A stretch of 54,266 nucleotides of DNA. It comes from a virus. This document shows positions 14,797 through 21,772 of the stretch, piece by piece. Numbering within the stretch: the first letter of the stretch is position 1; the number at the start of each line of letters is the position of its first letter. Below the pieces are notes generated by a model. It ran no database searches. It was not told the DNA's origin and saw only the letters and a list, made by a program, of their open reading frames with translations. The translations under genes and the position numbers were made by a program. The stretch spans positions 1-54,266 of the IMG/VR virus record IMGVR_UViG_3300029953_000039, one strand, 5' to 3'.

Positions 14797-15518
14797 TCCA
14801 TCTCGTCTCCACCTGGTCAGCCGAATATCAGCCGCTTGCCGACCTGACCTGGTTCGCCAATAAGCTGCCCTATGCCAAAAAAAACGGTTATCAGGCCCAT
14901 TGCATCGTTCACGGCGAACCCAAAAAGATTCTGTGGGATCGCCTCGCCTTTCTCGTCGCCCAAATGGAGGAAGCGACCGCCAATGACTGGTTTTTATTCA
15001 CGGGCACCGACGCCTTTATCACGCGCCCGCAGTATCGCATTGAGGATTTTATCGACGAAGGCTTCGATTTCATTTGCGGACTCGATTTTCGCGTGGTGTT
15101 TGGTGACTGGCTCTTGCTTCGCAATTGTCCAGCGAATAGGCAGATTATCGGCGATTGCATCCTCGCAATGACTTGGCGATTCGCGAACGAACAAATCGGC
15201 TTTAGCTGCCTGCTGAGCGGAGCAAAAACACACCACGATTATTTACGCCTTAACCCCGGGCCAATTCATACCCCAGAGCATTACGAAAAAACTCAAGCTA
15301 TCCTCAATCAAAATCCTTACGGACTTCGCGTCAAGCTTCACGGACCATTTTCCAATCCCGCCAAAATGCTTGGAGACCTCGCATGGATTCATGACGGTTT
15401 TCATCGTACTGTGCCGAAATTCTTGGAATGGGATCGAAACACCTTTATGCTTCACATGGGCGGCAAGCCGCTCCATTTCAGGCTTGGACTCATCCCACTT
15501 TTACTCCCAACTTTATGA
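14793..15518 (+). CDS. Glycosyltransferase-like protein, 241 aa
   Basis: MIHLVSTWSAEYQPLADLTW start. WFLFTGTDAFITRP carries the TDxF version of the acidic metal site, and FMLHMGGKPL near the end supplies a His/Gly motif typical of retaining GT-A enzymes. The paired arrangement with the previous gene suggests two sequential sugar transfers. The two proteins are only distantly alike. Confidence 0.5.
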   Translation: MIHLVSTWSAEYQPLADLTWFANKLPYAKKNGYQAHCIVHGEPKKILWDRLAFLVAQMEEATANDWFLFTGTDAFITRPQYRIEDFIDEGFDFICGLDFRVVFGDWLLLRNCPANRQIIGDCILAMTWRFANEQIGFSCLLSGAKTHHDYLRLNPGPIHTPEHYEKTQAILNQNPYGLRVKLHGPFSNPAKMLGDLAWIHDGFHRTVPKFLEWDRNTFMLHMGGKPLHFRLGLIPLLLPTL

Positions 15519-15658
15519 GCAAAACAAAACGCAAACTCACCACCGACCAAATCCGCAAGGAAATTGAGCAGCCAAAATCACGCGAGGGTAAGCGCCTCGA
15601 CGCGCCAAAAATCTCACGCGCTCGGCTCAAAGACGAACTGGAAAGCCAAGGCGATTGA
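15515..15658 (+). CDS. Small basic protein, 47 aa
   Basis: ATGA overlap at the start. Lys/Arg/Glu-rich (KTKRKLTTDQIRKEIEQPKS; ISRARLKDELESQ), helical, probably nucleic-acid or protein binding. No family recognised. Confidence 0.5.
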   Translation: MSKTKRKLTTDQIRKEIEQPKSREGKRLDAPKISRARLKDELESQGD

Positions 15659-15659
15659 T

Positions 15660-15962
15660 ATGGTCAATCATTACCAAATCAATCCAACCACTTCACTGCG
15701 AATCAACAGCCGTGGCCTTATGATGCTTTGCCAAATCGACAGTACCCAGCCCGACAAGCCAGAGCTTTGCATCAACATCACGGCAAAAGAATGCGAGCAC
15801 ATCATTGCTCTATCGAAGCTCCCACTTCCAGTAAGAGATCCAATACCGGTTCTCACCAAGCGCTTAGGTGAGTCTATTCAAGCGGGAAACGGTATACCGG
15901 CAGCGGTCATCTCCTCTCACGTTGCGCTCCGCGCAACACTCAGTTCCCCTCTTCGGAAATGA
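15660..15962 (+). CDS. Hypothetical protein, 100 aa
   Basis: ATG at 15660 directly after the previous stop. The first half looks beta-rich (LMMLCQIDSTQPDKPELCIN) and the second half is Pro-rich. Not recognised. It is the last gene before the non-coding stretch in front of the terminase. Confidence 0.5.
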   Translation: MVNHYQINPTTSLRINSRGLMMLCQIDSTQPDKPELCINITAKECEHIIALSKLPLPVRDPIPVLTKRLGESIQAGNGIPAAVISSHVALRATLSSPLRK

Positions 15963-16018
15963 TTGTACTAAATCATGTCAAGCCATAAGCAAGGAAAATC
16001 ACAATAATTCCAGTAATG

Positions 16019-16244
16019 ATACAAGTTGACAAAATCAAATTAAATTCAGTGATACAAGTCTTGCCAAGTAAAACTATAGGGATTGTATTGGCGTTGTATG
16101 TATGCATATGTGCTTTGGCATGTGCTTGGCGTTCAAGGATTTGCAAGGTACTTCCTCGGGGGCCGCGCAACGGGCAGGTTCCGGTTCGTTGGTTTTTTAG
16201 TAATACAAGTTTTGCAAAAACGCCCCCGACAAAGCATACAAGTT
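16019..16244 (+). other. Paired ATACAAGTY direct repeats upstream of the terminase (candidate cos/pac region)
   Basis: The 310-bp stretch 15963-16272 has no convincing gene. It holds four direct copies of ATACAAGT(T/C) at 16019, 16052, 16203 and 16236; the last three extend to ATACAAGTNNTGC. They form two pairs, each with exactly 33 bp between copies, and the pairs are 184 bp apart. In lambda-type phages the sites bound by the small terminase lie immediately upstream of its gene, as here. Alternative: operators of the late promoter. Confidence 0.5.
16026..16055 (+). promoter_or_regulatory. Candidate promoter ahead of the terminase/head operon
   Basis: A perfect TTGACA (16026-16031) and TGATAC (16050-16055) with an 18-bp AT-rich spacer. 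The first ATACAAGT copy overlaps the -35 and the second overlaps the -10, so the repeats could equally be operator sites. Confidence 0.35.
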
Positions 16245-16272
16245 CTGCGTATGTCGATAATTGGGGGGAGTG

Positions 16273-17163
16273 TTGAGCGATTCTTCCAGAAAGGCCAAAG
16301 GCAAGAGGAAGCACCTCGCGCATGGCGAATGGATCAGGCGCGAAAAGCGCATCGCGATCTACATTCGCGATGAGTGGAAATGCCTCTATTGTGGGAAAGC
16401 CTTGGAGGGTTTGGCAGATGGTCAAGAGGTGACCTTGGATCATCTGGCCGAGGATGGAGGCAACCACGAATCAAACCTCGTGACGGCCTGCAAGGCGTGC
16501 AACACGGCCAAGGCCGGATATTCGGTGGAGTCGTTTGCCTCAAAAGACGCGAGGGAACGAATCGCCAGAGCCATCACCAAACCGCTGGATATTCGCGCCG
16601 GTCGAGCCTACTTGCACGAGACGCGCGAAAAGAAAGACGCCTTTGATCTACCTACGATCTTCGCTCCTCCCGCCGTTGCGGCTCACTACATGCAGACGAC
16701 GGACAAGGCTCTATTTCAATTTTCGCAGGAGGGCATAATTGATCCTCCATCGGAAAAAGGGTATGACTTTTTCAAAACAATCATCGCGCTCTATGTTCAT
16801 GCCAAAAGCCATACCCTCGGCGCGACGGAAACCCTCAAACTCAAAAAGCTCCGTAACGAAGTGGCTCATAGCGAGTTAATTCTGATGAAATCGGCTGACG
16901 AGGTCATCCCCATTGAATGGGTTAAACTGGTCCTGGCGCATCAGGCGATTTGCTTCCGGCGCATCATTGAATCGCTGCCTATTGACGAATCCGCTAGGAT
17001 TTCGGTTGCCAAACAAGTAACGGCTATTGATTGTGAAGACTTTTTATCGGGACTACGATCCCAGATTATTAACGCGGTTTCAGACGACCCTGGGCTTGCT
17101 GTGTCGAACGGAACTGGCGAAGGCGAAGAGTCCGCCGAAGATAACGCCCTCGAAATGGGCTAA
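16273..17163 (+). CDS. HNH endonuclease fused to a terminase small subunit-like domain
   Basis: TTG at 16273 gives MSDSSRKAKGKRKHLAHGEW; TTG 16261 is an alternative. Residues about 27-80 form an HNH nuclease: CLYC (37-40), LDHL (Asp56-His57), and ESNLVTACKACN (Cys73, Cys76, Asn77). Residues about 120-280 (PPAVAAHYMQTTDKALFQFS; ETLKLKKLRNEVAHSELILM; WVKLVLAHQ; ESLPIDESARI) resemble small terminase subunits of the Nu1 type. HNH proteins are known to be needed for packaging in several cos phages and normally lie next to terS; here the two are one chain. The 3' end overlaps terL by 137 nt. Confidence 0.65.
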   Translation: MSDSSRKAKGKRKHLAHGEWIRREKRIAIYIRDEWKCLYCGKALEGLADGQEVTLDHLAEDGGNHESNLVTACKACNTAKAGYSVESFASKDARERIARAITKPLDIRAGRAYLHETREKKDAFDLPTIFAPPAVAAHYMQTTDKALFQFSQEGIIDPPSEKGYDFFKTIIALYVHAKSHTLGATETLKLKKLRNEVAHSELILMKSADEVIPIEWVKLVLAHQAICFRRIIESLPIDESARISVAKQVTAIDCEDFLSGLRSQIINAVSDDPGLAVSNGTGEGEESAEDNALEMG

Positions 17164-18973
17164 GGAAAGGCTCGGTTTTTCGTTTGACGACCATCCGTGG
17201 GAAGTCGGGATGATCGAGACGGCCTTGTCGCCGGATGTGAGGAAATCGGTTTGGATCGGGGCAAGCCAAGTCATGGGCAAGACGCACGCTGGTAATTGCA
17301 TCATCGCGTATCACGTCGTCCAGGAGCCAACAGGCAACATGGTTTTGCAACCTGACGGAGCGCGGGCGGATAAATGGATGCTGAACAAGTTTGAGCCTCT
17401 GATCGAAAGGCCAATTTTTGGCGGGATGTTTCGGAAAGGGACGAAAAACAGCTCAGGGAACACGTTAAATTACAAAATATTCCCTGGCGGCTTCGTGTCA
17501 GTGGGCGGCGCTGGAACGCCTCAAGGGCTGGCTGGCGACTCGGCTAAAGTGCTCTGGGCGGACGAGATTGACCGCTACAAGAAAGCCGTGGCGAAAGAGG
17601 GCGACCCGCTGGAGCTGTTCTGGAACCGCGCGGCGGGATTTGCGGACGCGGTAAAGATTGAATCAAGCACGCCCACCGTCAAGGGCGCATCGCCGATTGA
17701 GAGCGATTTCGAGGCCAGCGACAAGAGGTATTGGCACGTCGATTGTCCTTTTTGTTCGAGACAACAGCATTTGAAATGGGGGCAGCTTGATTGGGGCGAA
17801 CGTGGGCGGGGAACGATTGATGAACCGCTGTATGTGTGTGAAAATCGGGATTGCGATTCGACGTGGACAGATGAGCAAAGGTCCACCGCGATTCGCAAGG
17901 GCCGGTGGCGAGCGACGGCACAATTTCGAGGGGTGGCAGGCTTTCACTTGAACGGCATTTATTCGCTGCGCAAGCCGCAACGGGGTTACAAAACGCGCAT
18001 GGGCGAGATGGTCGCGAAATTTTTGGAGGCGAAGCGGAAAGGGCGGGAAACGCTAAAGGTTTGGATCAACACGTTTTTGGCCGAGGCGTCCGTCGAAGAT
18101 GTCGAGGTCATCGAAGCCAGCGACATCAACAATCGCAACGAACGATACGATGCTGACGTGCCTATGGGGCCGCTGATTTTGACATTCGGGGGAGACGTGC
18201 AGAAAGATAGAATTGAAGTGGAAATTGTCGGGCACGCTAAGGACAACGAAACATGGGGCATTGAATGCGCTGTCTTTCGCGGCAACACCTCCGGCCCGAA
18301 ACCATGGGCGGAAATGACGGAATGGTGGGGCAAAACCAGGGTTAGAGCCGATGGCGTCGTCATGAAGATAGCCGCCGGGTTGCTCGACTCAGGCCACGTT
18401 CCAAATTATGTCTACGATTGGTGCCAGCGCAATCGGTTTAGAAACATCTACCCGTGCAAAGGCTCGTCCATTCCCGGCTCACCCCTCGTCACCTACTCGC
18501 AGACGCGCCGGGGGCTTGTCATCGTGGGCACCGAGTCAGCAAAGGAAGAGATTTATAATTCGCTGACGATTCAAGAACCGGGACCGGGCTACTCGCATTT
18601 TGGCTATCGCGTGGAGCCGGACGATTTAGGCTATGACGACGAATTTTTCCAGCAACTTACGGCTGAACAGGTGGAAATTACCTACCACAAAGGGAAAAAA
18701 GTGCGGCGGTTTATCAACCCGCACGAGCGACCAAACGAAGCACTGGACAAAAGAGTTTACGCTCTGGCGGCTAAGGAGATGTTAAACCCAAATTGGCAGG
18801 CGCTCGCAAAAAATCTTGTTAAGCCAAGTGAAATCGTGCAAGTTACCGCAAATGAGGCACCGCCGCCGTCTCAGCCCGCGCCAAGATCGCCGCACCCCGC
18901 CCATGCGGGCCAACCTTATGCCCTCAAGGGCACCGCTCGGCTTCCAGGCCGATCATGGGCAAAGGCTTGGTAA
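17027..18973 (+). CDS. terL: Terminase large subunit (GpA-like)
   Basis: About 648 residues. ATPase: Walker A-like GASQVMGKT (78-86), adenine-side GGAGTPQGLAGDSAK and Walker B VLWADE (Asp179, Glu180). A zinc-type insert follows (CPFC, then CENRDCD), then the nuclease half with LTFGGDVQKDRIEVEI, YVYDWCQRNRF and NEALDKRVYALAA. It is the packaging motor that cuts concatemers and pumps DNA into the prohead. The start is uncertain: TTG 17027 or GTG 17033, both inside the previous gene, without a clear ribosome site. The Pro/His-rich tail is likely flexible. Confidence 0.92.
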   Translation: MIVKTFYRDYDPRLLTRFQTTLGLLCRTELAKAKSPPKITPSKWAKERLGFSFDDHPWEVGMIETALSPDVRKSVWIGASQVMGKTHAGNCIIAYHVVQEPTGNMVLQPDGARADKWMLNKFEPLIERPIFGGMFRKGTKNSSGNTLNYKIFPGGFVSVGGAGTPQGLAGDSAKVLWADEIDRYKKAVAKEGDPLELFWNRAAGFADAVKIESSTPTVKGASPIESDFEASDKRYWHVDCPFCSRQQHLKWGQLDWGERGRGTIDEPLYVCENRDCDSTWTDEQRSTAIRKGRWRATAQFRGVAGFHLNGIYSLRKPQRGYKTRMGEMVAKFLEAKRKGRETLKVWINTFLAEASVEDVEVIEASDINNRNERYDADVPMGPLILTFGGDVQKDRIEVEIVGHAKDNETWGIECAVFRGNTSGPKPWAEMTEWWGKTRVRADGVVMKIAAGLLDSGHVPNYVYDWCQRNRFRNIYPCKGSSIPGSPLVTYSQTRRGLVIVGTESAKEEIYNSLTIQEPGPGYSHFGYRVEPDDLGYDDEFFQQLTAEQVEITYHKGKKVRRFINPHERPNEALDKRVYALAAKEMLNPNWQALAKNLVKPSEIVQVTANEAPPPSQPAPRSPHPAHAGQPYALKGTARLPGRSWAKAW

Positions 18974-18991
18974 AACGATTGCGGGGTGCGC

Positions 18992-19171
18992 GTGAGCGAC
19001 GAAATCCCAGAATGGGCGCTCAAGGCTGCTCGCCAGGTTTATGGACGGCTAATTTTCGGCAACGAGATGAAGCTCGACAAGCACGAAGGATTGCAGCGGC
19101 AACATGACGAGGAAAAGATTCGCGGTTGCGCCCGCATTATTTGCCAGTGCAGGAAGGAAGCGATTTTGTGA
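18992..19171 (+). CDS. Hypothetical protein, 59 aa
   Basis: GTG at 18992 with a GCGGGG site in front (GTG 18986 is an alternative). Reads MSDEIPEWALKAARQVYGRL and ends in IRGCARIICQCRKEAIL with three Cys. Its TGA overlaps the GTG of the next gene. Not recognised. Confidence 0.55.
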   Translation: MSDEIPEWALKAARQVYGRLIFGNEMKLDKHEGLQRQHDEEKIRGCARIICQCRKEAIL

Positions 19172-20121
19172 ACCGGCTTTTAAGTCCGCGCGAAAGGCGC
19201 ACCTTTTTGCCAACGGCTGAAACTTTGCTGAGATATTCAGAAAATCAGCCGCGAGACGAAGACGGACGCTTTACAGACGGGCCAGAATCTGATAATCTGG
19301 GGAAGGATGTCACTACTGGAAAAAGCGCGGGAAACAAGGGCAGAAATCCGCAGGCAGAACGCGAAATCACCGCCGTCCTTGAAGCAAGCAAGACTGCAAG
19401 TGCAAAAGCATTTGGGAGCGGCGACATCGCGGCAAGAGATGCTCAAGAAAAATCAGATTTAGCCAAAATTCTGACAAAATATCGGGTTGAATCTGACCCC
19501 GACAAATTTTTAGCTCAGGGTGGAGAGCACTTGGTTGAGCATTCGGATGATCCATCGCGCGTCAACAAATTCACAGTTGATGGTTACGGCTACACGCTGG
19601 AGGGAACGTCCGCTCCTTTTGGAAGCTACGCCGAGCTGCGAACGGCCTCGCCAGGCGAATACGTTGAGCGGACTCATTTGCAAAATGAAGTTTTCGGGAC
19701 TGATAACAGAATTGAGGGATTAAGCGCGGGAATGGGCGGGATAAGCAAACCGTCCATCGTGACATCGCAAAGTTTCATTCATGGCGAAGCACCAACGGGC
19801 AAAGAAGTCGAAGCCGAGATGAAATCGCGGGGATTTTTCAAGGTGAGCGAGGATAATTTAGTAGGAAATCATATCGCCGACAAAACCTGGTACAACCCAG
19901 AGCATAAAATCATCGCGACGGATATAAAAAACGATAATTTTGTAAAGACGGACTCAGGGCATATTGTTCCGCTCGATATTATCGTTCGACGGGCGGATTC
20001 AACCGCGCTCGAATCGGCGATGACGGCTGGAATCGCAAAATCACGAGGGAAAAAATTGCGATTTGATGAAAACCACGATCCTAAAACCGGTGAGTTTTCA
20101 TCAGGAGGAGGAACTGCATGA
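19168..20121 (+). CDS. Kinase-like polyvalent head-module protein, 317 aa
   Basis: GTG at 19168 (AGGAAGGAAG in front). Order: ENQPRDEDGRF motif (25-35), a charged helical linker, then a domain at about 105-285 with GGEHLVEHSDDPSRVNKFT, PGEYVERTHLQNEVFG, IVTSQSFIHGEAPTGKEVEA and IIATDIKNDNFVKTDSGHIV then PLDII. This matches my memory of the Ser/Thr/Tyr kinase-like domain of phage polyvalent proteins; DIKNDN would be the catalytic-loop-like element. It ends with FDENHDPKTGEFSSGGG. It may be carried in the virion and act on host targets after injection. Activity is untested. Confidence 0.55.
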   Translation: MNRLLSPRERRTFLPTAETLLRYSENQPRDEDGRFTDGPESDNLGKDVTTGKSAGNKGRNPQAEREITAVLEASKTASAKAFGSGDIAARDAQEKSDLAKILTKYRVESDPDKFLAQGGEHLVEHSDDPSRVNKFTVDGYGYTLEGTSAPFGSYAELRTASPGEYVERTHLQNEVFGTDNRIEGLSAGMGGISKPSIVTSQSFIHGEAPTGKEVEAEMKSRGFFKVSEDNLVGNHIADKTWYNPEHKIIATDIKNDNFVKTDSGHIVPLDIIVRRADSTALESAMTAGIAKSRGKKLRFDENHDPKTGEFSSGGGTA

Positions 20122-20759
20122 GCACTCCCGAACTCCCGCAAATTCAGTGGTACGAGCCGCGTACCATCGTGGCAGGCGACACCGCCGAATGGCAATTATT
20201 GCTCGGAAATTATCCGCCTCCGAATTGGGTCTTGAGCTATTCGCTTCGCGGGGCGAATGACGGAATGTACATTAATTTTTCGGAGGTCATTCCTTCGCCA
20301 AACGGCCAGAATCATCTGATTCAAATCCTGCCCGCTGTGACAGTTACGTGGATTCCGGGGCTATACAAATGGCAGAGTTACGTTACCAACTCTGTAACGA
20401 CGGATCGGGTGACGATCAATTGGGGCGCGATAACAATAGCCCCCAATCTTTCGGCGGATGATCCGGCTGATCCGCGTTCTTACGTGCGACAAATTCGCGA
20501 TACGTGCCAGGAAGTTTTGACGAACCGTCTCCCGCAAAATATTGAGCACTACACGATGATGCAACGCTCGATTTCCAAGATGAGCATCATGCAAGTGCAA
20601 ATGCTCTGGCGGGAATATCAAGGGTACGTACAGCAAGAAGAGCAAGCCGAGGCCGCGCGGAAGGGCCTGGGCAACGCTCGCCAGACAAGAGCGCAATTCA
20701 CGAGACCGGGAGGACTTTACGGGCCATATCCTTTTTGGCCGGGAGGTCCGTCATGGTGA
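20118..20759 (+). CDS. Head-module structural protein, 213 aa
   Basis: N-terminal beta domain (PRTIVAGDTAEWQLLLGNYP; WIPGLYKWQSYV) followed by a helical segment (DPRSYVRQIRDTCQEVLTNR; SISKMSIMQVQMLWREYQGY) that resembles the gpW-like part of phage head-joining proteins. From memory this two-domain family lies between the terminase and portal in several phages. Pro/Gly-rich end. A head-completion role is inference. Confidence 0.55.
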   Translation: MSTPELPQIQWYEPRTIVAGDTAEWQLLLGNYPPPNWVLSYSLRGANDGMYINFSEVIPSPNGQNHLIQILPAVTVTWIPGLYKWQSYVTNSVTTDRVTINWGAITIAPNLSADDPADPRSYVRQIRDTCQEVLTNRLPQNIEHYTMMQRSISKMSIMQVQMLWREYQGYVQQEEQAEAARKGLGNARQTRAQFTRPGGLYGPYPFWPGGPSW

Positions 20760-21772
20760 ATGAGATTGAGATGCGAATCAAAACGAAGCTGGCGAGGATA
20801 GAGGGATTTCTTGAGGGAGCGAAATTGCGCTTTGATGAAAACGAACCGCGAGACGCGCACGGTGAGTGGACGAGCGGCGGCGAGGGCAAGGATGAAAAAG
20901 AACAAAAAGAGGGGAAAGAAGCGGCGGAAATCAAACCAAATCTTTCCAGTGATGAGCAAGATTTCGTGGATAATTTCGATGAAGATGACCCGGAATCATG
21001 GGTATTAGGCGGCGGCGCAAACCCAGCGCCAGAAGGCTCAGAATATGGCACCCTAGAAGAACATTTGCTAGGGATGAAAGATGCCGCCGACAATTTTGAC
21101 GAGAGCGATCCCGATTCGTGGAAAGAGCTAGGCGCAAGCGATGACGAAATTGAATCAGCAAAAAGTGCGCAAGAGAGAATTGATAATTTCGATAAATCTG
21201 ATCCTGCGACATGGGGCGAACAAACAGAAACCGTAAAATTAGGAGATAAGGAGTACCCGGCCACAAAGGCCGAGGTGGCTTCTTCCGTGCTTGAAGATTT
21301 CGAGCCAGACAATCCTTCTACCTGGAGTCTTTCGCATGATAAAGAAAGCGATCTTCAATCAAAACAAGATGACGTTGATGGACAGGATCACAAAGAGCCG
21401 GATGGCTGGGAAATCGCGAACGATTCGCGAATCAGCGAGCTTGGAAAGCAGTACGACCAAATTGAGAATGACGATGAGGCCGAAAAATTCGCAAAGGATC
21501 ATCAGCCAGAGGTTAAAGAAAGACTGGCCTCCATGAAGCAGGAACTAAAAGAGGCCATGGTTAACTCGAAATTGGCGCTTAAAAAAACCATTGCTGAGGA
21601 AAAGCAAAAGGGAATTGCGCAAAACGATGCCGACGAAAAAAGCGTTGAGGAGATAACTGCGAAATATCAAGCAGCCGCAGATAAGGCCACTGAGGATTAC
21701 GAAAAGGCCCAAGGCGAAGCCCTAGATAAATGGATCGCGCTGAACGAAAAAGATAACGGAGAGCGCGACTAA
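20753..21772 (+). CDS. Acidic repeat protein with DNFDxxDPxSW motifs, 339 aa
   Basis: ATG 20753 behind GGGAGGT. After FDENEPRDAHGEWTSGG (28-43) come four copies of a motif: VDNFDEDDPESW (72-83), ADNFDESDPDSW (112-123), IDNFDKSDPATW (143-154) and LEDFEPDNPSTW (180-191). A long charged coiled coil follows (about 225-335). It is strongly acidic with no cysteines. Its place just ahead of the portal and its composition fit a scaffold-like or internal head protein, but I recognise no family. Confidence 0.6.
   Translation: MVNEIEMRIKTKLARIEGFLEGAKLRFDENEPRDAHGEWTSGGEGKDEKEQKEGKEAAEIKPNLSSDEQDFVDNFDEDDPESWVLGGGANPAPEGSEYGTLEEHLLGMKDAADNFDESDPDSWKELGASDDEIESAKSAQERIDNFDKSDPATWGEQTETVKLGDKEYPATKAEVASSVLEDFEPDNPSTWSLSHDKESDLQSKQDDVDGQDHKEPDGWEIANDSRISELGKQYDQIENDDEAEKFAKDHQPEVKERLASMKQELKEAMVNSKLALKKTIAEEKQKGIAQNDADEKSVEEITAKYQAAADKATEDYEKAQGEALDKWIALNEKDNGERD

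Noticed and set aside
16083-16373. 96-codon ORF upstream of the terminase
   Set aside because: It overlaps the HNH gene, has odd composition and crosses the paired repeats.
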